64,000 bases of DNA from Candidatus Comchoanobacter bicostacola. Lineage in GTDB: Bacteria; Pseudomonadota; Gammaproteobacteria; Comchoanobacterales; Comchoanobacteraceae. The position numbers and the translations under genes are program-made. The notes under the pieces are model-generated. The model ran no database searches. It was not told the origin of the DNA and saw nothing but the letters and a program-made list of their open reading frames with translations. The stretch covers positions 1 to 64,000 of the forward strand of contig NZ_CP092900.1 of NCBI RefSeq assembly GCF_024172705.1, read 5' to 3'. This document shows positions 20,101-27,775 of the stretch, piece after piece; positions within the stretch are counted from its first letter, which is position 1, and each line of letters starts with the position of its first letter.

Positions 20101-20893
20101 AAGCTTGGGGCCCAATTAAACTACCCGCTTTGAAGGTTGAAATATGGTCTGTGAGGGCCTTTACTACTTCAGGGTTTAGGGCCGCAAACGAGATTGCAGC
20201 TTCAGCAATAGTGGCTGTCTGACTGATGGGTTGATATGGTATATGACGAGCAGGCGCACCAAAGGAGTTTCGGCTTAGACGGGTAACAAGGTGACTCAGT
20301 TTATCAGCTGGATCGGTTTGATGCTGTAGGTTTTGGATAAGCTGAGGCATGCACTCAAGAATGAGCTGGGTTGAGCCATTAGCTAATGCAAGTTTAGCAT
20401 CCAGCTCATCAGAAAACTGTGATAACCATGTGCACATTTTTTCTGTTTTACTAGGATCTAGCTCAAGATCAGCAATGAGTTGAACTATTCGGGTAATGAT
20501 CACACTTGGCTTCAGGACCCCAGGGGTAGCTAACATTTCATACTTTTCAAACCGAGCAATATCTACTTTGCGTTGATGGTACTTTTCGTAAATCTTTTGT
20601 AAGTAGTCAGGACGGGATAAATGTGTTAATAAGTCTGAAAGTCTTTCGTCTAGAGCAGGCTCACCACCTTCTAATGCTGTAGTGTTAGCGACAGGTGCAA
20701 CTAGTTGTTTTACCGCTACCTCAGCAATCCGTTTGGCAACATCCTCGGTTGTGCTTGCAAATCTTAGTTTATGAGGTTTACTGTTAATAAATAATCGAGC
20801 GAAAAAACCACCGGCTTTTATGAGCGTTGTCGGCTCACCTTTAAGGATTGATGCGGCGCGTTCTGGGGAAGCGAGGAATGTTAAAAGTGACAT
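17180..20893 (-). CDS. giant helical protein, family member 3 (1237 aa)
   Basis: Tandem duplicate of the 1249-residue neighbour; the two align end to end by eye. Residues 9-25 read SPERAASILKGEPTTLI. A helical body follows, then the module LNANTPTQLLTMWQQFN. MHDPALAKIRLAGSI precedes the hydrophobic hairpin (about 1018-1071), and PPRLLIGPLAGK lies near 1159-1170. The polar tail ends in an acidic stretch. It has no signal peptide and no recognisable catalytic site. A 67-codon reading frame ends only 5 nt upstream of its start, which suggests co-translation. Function is unknown. Confidence 0.88.
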   Translation of the reverse strand: MSLLTFLASPERAASILKGEPTTLIKAGGFFARLFINSKPHKLRFASTTEDVAKRIAEVAVKQLVAPVANTTALEGGEPALDERLSDLLTHLSRPDYLQKIYEKYHQRKVDIARFEKYEMLATPGVLKPSVIITRIVQLIADLELDPSKTEKMCTWLSQFSDELDAKLALANGSTQLILECMPQLIQNLQHQTDPADKLSHLVTRLSRNSFGAPARHIPYQPISQTATIAEAAISFAALNPEVVKALTDHISTFKAGSLIGPQAFEGAASLAHEIVSNGDIEILCELLDSDSPKTPEDTVKIVALAAKMQPHTLNRFIQCACSLPVVGPKIANSSLRKIHEQVLLSSELLHTHSDAATQITSQVQKIIAAVTQLQANPSDIEGFVIEFESALTHLFELNRTHGVAIQQGIEIAMSMSQKLGSESIATYLKTLGNLFSLVGEDEDNDKLIVRRIIDVTRCALKTPEDTDDPEFPGCIAKTAIGALCIVDSMKRPDSSQDLTDIYSLFQLIMPSGAKDALGILKLILDPEKTRPAFGLHQLADLEPAQINNVGQFVINLSENIQHFPEVDKDTPSHVIQPAIEGIFNTIAMLNHVSPAMLRHILTTSQTAIVDNPALAQRQWLGFMAKSIPLAQFAPALLGKAPAITDLMIRSARGDSVVDIGLRGFVLAKSLPPQFFEEPEALEALIELAASDINSNKDVQINARALQAAITKLRTSDPERSGFAVVTRLISRLNANTPTQLLTMWQQFNTEDWVGMSTTLREVDSNDLSIICDDLSTLLTPLSIGEPMRDWVDAFITINQAIDLNEDQRKEIINSMIKVKTLYKTSLPEATSLLINNVLSPLLKTNNGDLSIVSTIISSLGYKDPIGKILDPLQELSKDEFEQFGKWLKEQGSVFAVQFSDIKDNSIEENQMLAVSETLYTALGASWSALDTTREQNDKFTRIANAINTNLQDAGYKKAAQAFSVAREVPQALKQSTANLIESIIKHLEGEQYSVWSIFKRILDWISKMLMHDPALAKIRLAGSITLAAFIISFIVAISLLASTAFIVASVFLGITSLLMVTAISAFIYKGVLALFIAMRTKKSVTKISAFLSNHLKDKEPGEQIIALTALCDALFNTNAHNSERKMHVEIIDRNLELYETCYNEMQPVIDNIKKQKIPPRLLIGPLAGKAMELVPGGRKTPFELLQMVNNIFKSSSTKEPSPARANTLQTTGAICSNNRDKSGATDGQDDDNTHAP
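19493..19720 (-). repeat. near-identical 228-bp tract shared by two giant paralogues, copy 2
   Basis: Partner of 15323-15550 at an offset of exactly 4170 bp, with one visible mismatch. Divergence resumes immediately on both sides. Confidence 0.9.
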
Positions 20894-20898
20894 AATAG

Positions 20899-21102
20899 TT
20901 ATACCTGTTTTTTATGTAATGAATGACTGACTCTTTTTTTATAATTTTGAATTAGTGTGCAAAAGTAGAGGAAGGCAGTTAAATTATGCCACGCTTGATG
21001 ATATGTTTGATTATTGTCAGCTATGATACCTGATTCTAGCGCTCTGTAACCGGTAGAGTCTGCTGCAATAAATGCGGTTGCCTGACTTAGGTTAAGCCTC
21101 AT
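20899..21102 (-). CDS. small protein upstream of giant gene 3 (67 aa)
   Basis: Unrecognised. A good ribosome-binding site, GAGGAG, lies 6 nt before the ATG. The stop TAA lies 5 nt before the start of the 1237-residue gene, so the two could be coupled. The sequence starts MRLNLSQATAFIAADSTGYR and ends in a basic stretch. The region upstream of the 1249-residue paralogue keeps only the last few codons (NKKQV then stop), so the full frame is not conserved there. It may be a real small gene, a leader peptide, or a remnant. Confidence 0.45.
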   Translation of the reverse strand: MRLNLSQATAFIAADSTGYRALESGIIADNNQTYHQAWHNLTAFLYFCTLIQNYKKRVSHSLHKKQV

Positions 21103-21203
21103 AGTAACTCCTCATTTTTTAACATGTGATATTTATAATCAAAATTAAGTTCCTGTCAGAAAAAGTTGACGGTTTAACTGTAGAAAGTTTTTCAATCTCA
21201 ACT

Positions 21204-23873
21204 CTAACGGCTAGGTTGACGCTGAACCCCACCTTTTTTCGTTGGATCTTGTTTGCGCGGGGTTCTGGAGATGGACGATGCGGTTCCTTCAAGGTTGGTT
21301 GATGGGGTTGGCTTAACTTCATTTAGTTTATCTAGCAGCTCTCTTGTGTTCATTCGTTTGCTGGATACTTTGTCAATGACGAGTCCAAATACAGTGGCCA
21401 CTAAAGATTGTGCAGAGTATTTGATATTTAATTTAGGGGCAGTATCGATCGCTGATTTCTTATATCTATCATAGGTTGCTGATTCCTCTTCAGTATATAT
21501 AGCAGGAGCCTTTGTTTCCTCTTGTGTATGTGTAGCATCAAGTAGCGCTTTCATTGCAATCACTTTATCACTTGCATTTTGAGGGTTGCAGGCTTCGGTA
21601 TATTTAATATAAGCATTTCGTGCTTTGCTTCCATCCAGGGCTACTTTCAGATTTTGACCCGCTACGTAACAAAACGTTAGAAAGGCTAGTGCAAATGCAG
21701 CTACAGATATTCCAGCTAGCACAACCCCAGCAGGACTTAACCCTACGGCTAGAATGGTAATAACCGTAGCTGATAATAGCGGAATAGAGGCTAGTCTGCC
21801 TTTGCTTAGCTTGGGAGAATGAATCAAAAACTGTAAGCTGGCTTTGGCAGCGTATCTTAATATCTCATCAAAAGTTAATGGAGGTGGAGAGATTGCCATG
21901 TCAATGGCTTCATTGACCTCGTCACCATAGTCCTTCATTTTTTGGTGTATTGCCCCAGCCTCTTGGACACCAGCAGTTTCAAGCGCTTTAAAAAGCTGTT
22001 CATTTTTTGTGTGATCGGTTTTATTATTAAGGAATGCCTGAGCAAGCAATGTATCAAAGGTATTATAGGCAGCATCAAGTTGCCCGCTTGTTTGGTTGAG
22101 TTCATGAAGGGTAGCAATATCATAAGCGCCTTGAGGTGTATTGGCCAACCATTGAAGTGTTGTTTTTAATTCATCAGGGTTATAGTCCCGAATTATAGTC
22201 GCAGTTTCTGAAAACTGGTGGCCGAGGGATTCGATAATATTTGCAAGCTTACTGTTATCGACGCTTTGGTGAAGCGGCATAATGACATTAGATATGAGGC
22301 TATTAAAATCTGGGCGCTCCTTTAAAAGGGTTTCAAATAGTTGCTCTTTTTCTCTATCACCCAAAGAGGCTATGGCTTCGTTAGCTTGGAGGAGTGTATT
22401 GATTGCTCTGTAGGCGGGCTGACCTTTTGCTAAATATGGCACATAGTTTCCTATTGCGCCAAGAATCCCAGACAACCCTTGTGTACTGAGTTTGGCTATT
22501 TCATTTGAGAGATCTTTCCAGTTTTTATCACCAATAGCCGCTTCTATGTTAAAAGAAGCTTTGGCAACCACAGAAGCTGATTTGGGATCAATGAGCTGTT
22601 TTGCATAGATGCCTAATGTCTCCAGATCGCTTTCAACAAAGGGCGGCGGGTCAAAAGGTAAGGTAGATTTAAGGGATGTATATGTGTCTTGAGGAATGAG
22701 CGCTAGATGTGCGGCTTGCTGTATCTTGAGTGTTAGAGCCTCCTCTTTCGTCATGTCAGGGGTCATTCTTCTTTGAATAGAGACAGCAATGAGCAGGGAT
22801 TGAACGGTATTTGGTGGTATTTTTGTAGCTATCTCTGCTAACCGATCAAGGGCTTCTGTGGTCATTAATGTATCAATCATGCCTGTTGTAGCGGTTGTGG
22901 TTCTGTCTTTTCCACTGGGTTTTGCCAACACTTCTGCATGGATAGACTTTATTTCTTCTACTTGTTGTTGTGTTGCATCTGGGTTTTCACGAATCAATTT
23001 GATTAAGCTATTGACCAATAAAAGGTCTCTATTTTCACTGCCAATTTCTTTAGCCACTTCATCGACGCTGGGTTTTAAAAGGGCAATAAGACTTTTTCCA
23101 AAGGTGCTTTCGGTGCCGCTGAAGGCGTCTATTAGTGTTTGGATTCGTGCACTACCCTCGGTAGTTGTTAATCCTTGCCCATGTAGGAGCAAAGAGGGAT
23201 CGCCTCTTGCATTAATGAGCAATTCTCTATCAAGTGCGTTAATAACGGTTAAGACACTGGGTATTGTGGCAGGGTCAGAAATGATCGGATACAAGCCGGG
23301 GACGCCCATAATGTGCTGTTTAAGAAAGGGCACCTCGCTTAGGTTTCTAGCCATTTTTTGAGTTTTATCAACATCTAGATTGAGTGACTTTAAAATTAAA
23401 ATTGTTTGTATAATTTCAGAAGGACCACTATATCCTTCAAGCGCGCGAACATCTGCAAGGAGGCGATCCTTTTCTAATCTCTCGTCAATAGATGGCTCAC
23501 TAATATCATGGTAGGTGGAATAGATGGTTTCAAAAAATTCTAAAAGCTCTGTATCTGTCTCACCAATGCCGGCATAGCCAGCATCAGCTCTCACAGAGGT
23601 ATAAGCACCTGTGGTCTTCATATCAATTTTGAGAGGCTGATAATATATTGATGATAGTGCTGACTTTATAGTATAGCTAGCAAGGCCTTTTAATGATTCA
23701 TCAAAAGTCGCCGTGGGCTTGGTTGGTGCTTTGGGTCCAAATAATTTACTAAGGCCTTTAGTTAAAAAGTAGGTTTTAGGAATGACGTCTTTTATTCGGT
23801 CACCCTTCATGATTCTTGCAATATCTTCTGGGGGTAAAATACTGCTTGCAACTTTTCCAATAATTTTTTTCAT
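21204..23873 (-). CDS. giant helical protein, family member 4 (889 aa)
   Basis: The most diverged and shortest member of the family, and the first gene of the minus-strand block. It keeps the N-terminal box PPEDIARIMKGDRIKDVI (residues 14-31). The helical module is visible as NWKDLSNEIAKLS followed by GILGAIGNYVPYL and YRAINTLLQANEAI. The segment IHSPKLSKGRLASIP precedes a hydrophobic hairpin (about 691-738). The C-terminal box is degenerate (KVSSKRMNTRELLDKLNEVK), with a basic Ser/Thr/Pro-rich tail. There is no signal peptide or enzyme motif. It could be the ancestral form or a diverged copy. Function is unknown. Confidence 0.85.
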   Translation of the reverse strand: MKKIIGKVASSILPPEDIARIMKGDRIKDVIPKTYFLTKGLSKLFGPKAPTKPTATFDESLKGLASYTIKSALSSIYYQPLKIDMKTTGAYTSVRADAGYAGIGETDTELLEFFETIYSTYHDISEPSIDERLEKDRLLADVRALEGYSGPSEIIQTILILKSLNLDVDKTQKMARNLSEVPFLKQHIMGVPGLYPIISDPATIPSVLTVINALDRELLINARGDPSLLLHGQGLTTTEGSARIQTLIDAFSGTESTFGKSLIALLKPSVDEVAKEIGSENRDLLLVNSLIKLIRENPDATQQQVEEIKSIHAEVLAKPSGKDRTTTATTGMIDTLMTTEALDRLAEIATKIPPNTVQSLLIAVSIQRRMTPDMTKEEALTLKIQQAAHLALIPQDTYTSLKSTLPFDPPPFVESDLETLGIYAKQLIDPKSASVVAKASFNIEAAIGDKNWKDLSNEIAKLSTQGLSGILGAIGNYVPYLAKGQPAYRAINTLLQANEAIASLGDREKEQLFETLLKERPDFNSLISNVIMPLHQSVDNSKLANIIESLGHQFSETATIIRDYNPDELKTTLQWLANTPQGAYDIATLHELNQTSGQLDAAYNTFDTLLAQAFLNNKTDHTKNEQLFKALETAGVQEAGAIHQKMKDYGDEVNEAIDMAISPPPLTFDEILRYAAKASLQFLIHSPKLSKGRLASIPLLSATVITILAVGLSPAGVVLAGISVAAFALAFLTFCYVAGQNLKVALDGSKARNAYIKYTEACNPQNASDKVIAMKALLDATHTQEETKAPAIYTEEESATYDRYKKSAIDTAPKLNIKYSAQSLVATVFGLVIDKVSSKRMNTRELLDKLNEVKPTPSTNLEGTASSISRTPRKQDPTKKGGVQRQPSR

Positions 23874-23955
23874 TGTTTCATCTATTAACTTCTAAAACCG
23901 TTGTAGCGGAGTATTTTTTTTCGTCAGAAAAAACAAAGGACAGAACAAAAATAGC

Positions 23956-23986
23956 TTGACAATATCACTATTTTCGGCAGAATGAT
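23956..23986 (+). promoter_or_regulatory. probable promoter of tRNA-Gln
   Basis: A perfect -35 TTGACA (23956-23961) precedes a weaker -10 around AGAATGAT (23979-23986), 8 bp before the first base of the tRNA. The position fits transcription starting just inside or at the tRNA leader. Confidence 0.45.
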
Positions 23987-23993
23987 GGGTAAT

Positions 23994-24064
23994 TGGGGCG
24001 TAGCCAAGCGGTAAGGCATTGGTTTTTGGTATCATGATCCCTGGTTCGAATCCAGGCGCCCCAG
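23994..24064 (+). tRNA. tRNA-Gln (anticodon TTG)
   Basis: The acceptor arm TGGGGCG (23994-24000) pairs perfectly with CGCCCCA (24057-24063), and the discriminator is G64. The D arm is GCCAAGCGGTAAGGC. The anticodon loop TTTTGGT gives anticodon TTG. The T arm CCTGG-TTCGAAT-CCAGG is perfect. The outer pair of the anticodon stem (27-43) appears to be T-T, and the variable loop is one base shorter than in E. coli. CCA is not encoded, so it depends on the Cca enzyme encoded at 30058. Confidence 0.93.
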
Positions 24065-24233
24065 AACTTTATCTAATTTCTTCTATCGAGTTATCAGTCG
24101 CTTTGGGCGTTTTTTTACAGGCCTCTTGAGGTTTCGCTTATCTCCTTTTATAGTCACACTAATAAATAGCAGATAATTAATATGAGCACAGAAAAAAGTT
24201 ACAAATACAAATAGTTCTTCAATCCTACATAAA

Positions 24234-24815
24234 ATGATATGGTTAGTGGGTGTTCTAATTTTATCATCCGGTCTAGCAGGTCTTGCTTATGATTTTGCAA
24301 TTAAATACGGGTTGACACTAATACTTAACGACGCTGCCTTCTTAACGGGGATCTTTGGTTTGCTAGCTGCTGGTGCTGCTCACCAGCGTGTGGTTTTCGT
24401 AAATGATGATTATGCACGGTCTACTTTATTTGTTTTGGGCGCACTGTGTGGAATAGGTCTGTTTGCCCCGGTCATCAACCGTACCGATTTGTGGACTGCA
24501 ATGTGCACTAAGGGGTTAGAATATGAAGTGATGATGATTGTGTCCTCGTTGAAGTTGTGGCTTGTTGTCTACCTAGGGTATATGAGCTATCTCTCAAGCT
24601 CTAGATTTTTAGCAAGAGTAACAATCCTTGCGTTGCTAAGTGCTATACATATTATTCCAAGCTATGTACCACCTTATTTTTATGCTTCTGAAAAGTGCAT
24701 GTTTTATAGTAGGTACTTGGTTAACTATCCAGTATTGTGTGCAGTAATTACGATGGTAATTGGAGCAGTATTGTATTACCTGTATCATGAAGTAAACTGG
24801 ATGATATGTTACTAG
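24234..24815 (+). CDS. polytopic membrane protein of unknown function (193 aa)
   Basis: Unrecognised. About five or six hydrophobic segments run through the protein, starting MIWLVGVLILSSGLAGLAYDF and ending with a helix near VLCAVITMVIGAVLYYL. No conserved catalytic or transporter motif is visible. It overlaps the next membrane gene by 10 bp, so the pair probably forms an operon. The ribosome-binding site is weak. Confidence 0.6.
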   Translation: MIWLVGVLILSSGLAGLAYDFAIKYGLTLILNDAAFLTGIFGLLAAGAAHQRVVFVNDDYARSTLFVLGALCGIGLFAPVINRTDLWTAMCTKGLEYEVMMIVSSLKLWLVVYLGYMSYLSSSRFLARVTILALLSAIHIIPSYVPPYFYASEKCMFYSRYLVNYPVLCAVITMVIGAVLYYLYHEVNWMICY

Positions 24816-25165
24816 AGAATGCTGTTTTAATGGCGTTATGTGCTAATGTTGCTTTGTTTGGTGGATGGTGTGGTGGTGCTTACCGTGGTCTTTCATTGGA
24901 CGGCTTTACTCAAATAGAGATAGATTTAATATACTATGCTTATTGGTTGGGTGTGTTTACTTTATCCATTCATTTGAATAAACGCTGGTTATTAAGAGTA
25001 TCTGGTGTTGCATTAACTGTTTTATCATGTTCTTTAGGATTCTCATTGTTTGATGTTTTCGGGAGTAGTTCTCTGGTTAAAGTATTCGTAGGCCTTTACA
25101 TTTTGCTCATGTTGAAAGTGTTTGGTTACGTTTTTGCTCAAGATCCAGTGGATGTTAGCAATTAG
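24806..25165 (+). CDS. small membrane protein of unknown function (119 aa)
   Basis: Unrecognised. Three to four hydrophobic stretches, including ENAVLMALCANVALFGGW and VSGVALTVLSCSLGFSLF. Its start lies inside the preceding gene (10-bp overlap), suggesting translational coupling and a two-component membrane pair. Its stop faces the secretin-like gene 2 bp away on the other strand. Confidence 0.55.
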   Translation: MLLENAVLMALCANVALFGGWCGGAYRGLSLDGFTQIEIDLIYYAYWLGVFTLSIHLNKRWLLRVSGVALTVLSCSLGFSLFDVFGSSSLVKVFVGLYILLMLKVFGYVFAQDPVDVSN

Positions 25166-25167
25166 AG

Positions 25168-26358
25168 CTAGAACTTTTTTGGGGTGCGGCTCATCTTGAT
25201 ACTATCTTGTGGTCGGCTGATCATAATTAGGATGCTTTGTGTTTTTTGGTGTTGAATACGTTTGCTAAAGAGCTTGCGTATGATTGGGATTTTATTTAGT
25301 AAATGACCCGTTTGCCGGATGTTGGATTGATTGGACTTTTGTATGGAGCCCAGAACAACACTCTCCCCTTTTTTTAATGTACACTGTGTGTTTATTTCTG
25401 CACCACTCATACTTGAAGGACTTGACTTAATATGGTTGCTATCTTGGATGTCAATATTTAAAAAAATCGCATCGTCTATATGGGCTAAAACAGATAACTT
25501 TATTTTAGCCCCGGTGCTTTGATTGAGTTGTTGTAAGGACCCTTTTTTGTTGTAGACCTCGATGGGTTCATTTTCATTGTATAAAAAAGAGGTTTGTCCG
25601 TTAGGGGGTAACGTAATGTAGTTGTGATTCACCTGAGTGATCATTCCTGTTTCTTCTAATGTATTGAGCCATGACAAAGCACGGCGCCATGGAATAGAAA
25701 CATGGGTGCTGAGCAACCACTGTAATGGCGTATTATCATCTGGTGCATAAAGCGTGGGGGTTTGTGTATTTTGTTTTTTAAGATAGATCCAAGATAAGAT
25801 AACAGGTGTGCTATTGGCCGGCTGGTCCAGACTGAGAATATAAGCGGCATGTATTTGATAAAATTGGCTAGGGATCCAAAGGGTGTTGGTCAGTGGGTCT
25901 ATCAGAAGGCTTTCTTTTTTGCTGCTACCCAGCATGGCTGAAAGCAAGGGTTTTATTTCGTGGACAGGACGTTTTTGGAACTGATGCGCCACCCAATTGT
26001 TTTGTTGTTCAAAAAAGCGCCAGCCCTCTGTTTCTTTTCGAGCAATAATATTTGAGGCATTACACATTGAGCTGAGAAGTTTATCACAGCTTGTGTCATC
26101 CATGTGTATACTAATCTTTTGTTTTAGGCTGTGGTTGATGGTGCATTGCTGGTTACAGACATCACACCAGTTGCTTAATAGCGATGCAACATCTACTTTT
26201 TCAGCGTGTGCATTTAAATGTTCATGAGTGCCAGAAATCCAGCTTTGGCCAAAAAAGGTAGCGGCATGCACAATATTTGGGTGTATCAAAAGGACCGTGT
26301 GTAATACATAGCTTAGCTTGGCACGGTTTGATGGTGAGTTTGAGGCTGTTGCAGTCAT
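25168..26358 (-). CDS. secretin-like outer-membrane protein (PilQ/HofQ type)
   Basis: A 396-residue protein with a signal-peptide-like start (AKLSYVLHTVLLIHPNIVHA, then A). A Cys-rich N-terminal part contains NWCDVCNQQC. The end is a secretin C-terminal signature: VVLGSIQKSN, then LLNKIPIIRKLFSKRIQHQ, then SILIMISRP, matching the family pattern Gly..., IPxLGxLF, LLIFITP. Secretins form the outer-membrane pore of type IV pili, competence and type II secretion. The pore region is short, so it may be reduced. Only small unassigned reading frames precede it; no pilM, pilN or pilO is recognisable. The assignment to a pilus/competence secretin is inferred. Confidence 0.65.
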   Translation of the reverse strand: MTATASNSPSNRAKLSYVLHTVLLIHPNIVHAATFFGQSWISGTHEHLNAHAEKVDVASLLSNWCDVCNQQCTINHSLKQKISIHMDDTSCDKLLSSMCNASNIIARKETEGWRFFEQQNNWVAHQFQKRPVHEIKPLLSAMLGSSKKESLLIDPLTNTLWIPSQFYQIHAAYILSLDQPANSTPVILSWIYLKKQNTQTPTLYAPDDNTPLQWLLSTHVSIPWRRALSWLNTLEETGMITQVNHNYITLPPNGQTSFLYNENEPIEVYNKKGSLQQLNQSTGAKIKLSVLAHIDDAIFLNIDIQDSNHIKSSPSSMSGAEINTQCTLKKGESVVLGSIQKSNQSNIRQTGHLLNKIPIIRKLFSKRIQHQKTQSILIMISRPQDSIKMSRTPKKF

Positions 26359-26456
26359 GTGCTTGTAACGTTTGAAATAAGGGTATGAGGCTCTCTGCTG
26401 GGCAAACCCAGGTATTATTATTTTTTGTGCAGAGTTGATGAAAAATGCTGATGCAC

Positions 26457-26741
26457 TTAGGACCAGGCCGGGGTAAGGTCAAAAATAGAACTATCGTCAA
26501 AAAAGCGGCAGTGAAGTTGGGCGCTTTTTTGTATGCAGGATAAACTAGCGTTCGTACATTGTTTAACACATTTTTTAGCACCGTAACCTGAAAGAGTGAT
26601 GTCCCAGCTGGCTTGTTTTTTTGTTATGGAGTGTATGGTAATATCTGGGAAAGATAGTAGATACAAAGGGGTTTCGTATCTTTTTTTGGGGGAGATTAAG
26701 CATGTCAAAAATGTGAGAATGATTAGAATGAGTGCGGACAT
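26457..26741 (-). CDS. small membrane-anchored protein upstream of the secretin (94 aa)
   Basis: Unrecognised. It has one N-terminal hydrophobic helix (MSALILIILTFLTCLI), then a short beta-type domain with a cysteine cluster (KKCVKQCTNASLSCIQK). Its position just before a secretin and its architecture fit a PilP/HofP-like or other pilus accessory protein, but there is no convincing motif. About 100 bp separate it from the secretin start; an overlapping frame spans that gap. Confidence 0.4.
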   Translation of the reverse strand: MSALILIILTFLTCLISPKKRYETPLYLLSFPDITIHSITKKQASWDITLSGYGAKKCVKQCTNASLSCIQKSAQLHCRFFDDSSIFDLTPAWS

Positions 26742-26824
26742 ATGGGATATGAGTTAAGGGTGTCCTAAGCTATCATAATGGAATGGTTACATTCTGTACC
26801 GTATTTGTTCGTTAATATAAATAC

Positions 26825-26852
26825 TTGACAAAATATGGATAGTGTAGACAAT
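26825..26852 (+). promoter_or_regulatory. probable promoter of the prs operon
   Basis: TTGACA (26825-26830), a 16-bp spacer, then GACAAT (26847-26852). Transcription would start near 26859, which supports the second ATG (26876) as the translation start. Confidence 0.5.
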
Positions 26853-26875
26853 GATTCCAAATGGCAGGGACGTAC

Positions 26876-27775
26876 ATGAACATCTATACGAGTCGGAAAC
26901 ACAGTGAGGCAGTTGACGCACTTTGTGACGAACTCGGGGTTAGCAGCAAACTTTTAAATATTAAAATGTTTGGTGACCAAGAAATTCATGTCGATGTGCA
27001 AGATGCTCTGACAGAGGCAACTGTTTTTTTCTATCATGAGTATGCAGGCGACCCCAATCGTTGGGTTATGGAGGCGCTGCTCGCTGCCGATGCTTTTCGT
27101 CGGGCTGGCGCAAATCAGATTCATTTGATCGCACCTTATTTAGTATATTCCCGGCAAGATGTGCCTGATGATGATCAAGCGACATCTTACTCTTCGCCAC
27201 TGATTTGTAGGCATTTATCAGACGTCTATGATGGTCTGCTGGTTGTAGATTTGCATGCACCACAAACACAAGGTTTTTTTCAGATTCCAGTGCACCACGT
27301 ATCGACGTCTAGCCTAGTTGCTCAGCATATTAAGCAGCACCATAATGAACAAAGCATCTTGGTTGCTCCAGACTTAGGGGGGAGTAAACGAGTAGAATCC
27401 ATTCAAGGGCTCGTTGGGGGCTCTATGGTTGTGATTGAGAAAAAACGTAGCTTGGGGCAGGTAGAAAGCATGCAGCTTATTGGCGATGTAGCTGGTAAAG
27501 CCTGTATTATCGTAGATGATGTCTTGGTGTCAGGAGAGAGCTTAAGTAGGGCAAGTGAGCTATTGGTAAATCATGGTGCTACATCAGTTACTGCTTATGT
27601 AACGCATTTATTAATGCAAACAAGTGTCACAGAGTGGTTGCAAACGACACAAATAGATCGTATGTATATTACAGATACCGTTGCACACCCACACTTTGAG
27701 GAACAGGGCGTGAGCATTGTTCCTAAAATTGCAGCATGGGTGAAACAAAAACAAGGAGGAAAAAATGATTCTTAA
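26876..27775 (+). CDS. prs: ribose-phosphate pyrophosphokinase
   Basis: Makes PRPP from ribose 5-phosphate and ATP for nucleotide, His and Trp synthesis. I chose ATG 26876 (MNIYTSRKHSEA) because CAGGGA lies just upstream and the promoter is close. Motifs: FGDQEIHVDVQ near the N terminus, YSRQD, VVDLHAPQTQGFF, the flexible catalytic loop IEKKRSLGQ, and the ribose-phosphate loop VDDVLVSGES. In the last motif the usual DTGGT/DTAGT is replaced by VSGES. At 299 residues it is shorter than the usual ~315. It leads the conserved prs-rplY-pth-ychF order and overlaps rplY by 11 bp. Confidence 0.9.
   Translation: MNIYTSRKHSEAVDALCDELGVSSKLLNIKMFGDQEIHVDVQDALTEATVFFYHEYAGDPNRWVMEALLAADAFRRAGANQIHLIAPYLVYSRQDVPDDDQATSYSSPLICRHLSDVYDGLLVVDLHAPQTQGFFQIPVHHVSTSSLVAQHIKQHHNEQSILVAPDLGGSKRVESIQGLVGGSMVVIEKKRSLGQVESMQLIGDVAGKACIIVDDVLVSGESLSRASELLVNHGATSVTAYVTHLLMQTSVTEWLQTTQIDRMYITDTVAHPHFEEQGVSIVPKIAAWVKQKQGGKNDS

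Noticed and set aside
24107-24116. Possible terminator after tRNA-Gln (short CGC/GCG stem then seven T).
   Set aside because: The stem is only three base pairs, too weak to call.
26222-26581. A 119-codon minus-strand frame between the 94-residue gene and the secretin.
   Set aside because: It overlaps both neighbours by more than 120 bp and has no ATG/GTG/TTG start in the non-overlapping part. It could be a frameshifted continuation of the upstream gene, but I cannot support it.
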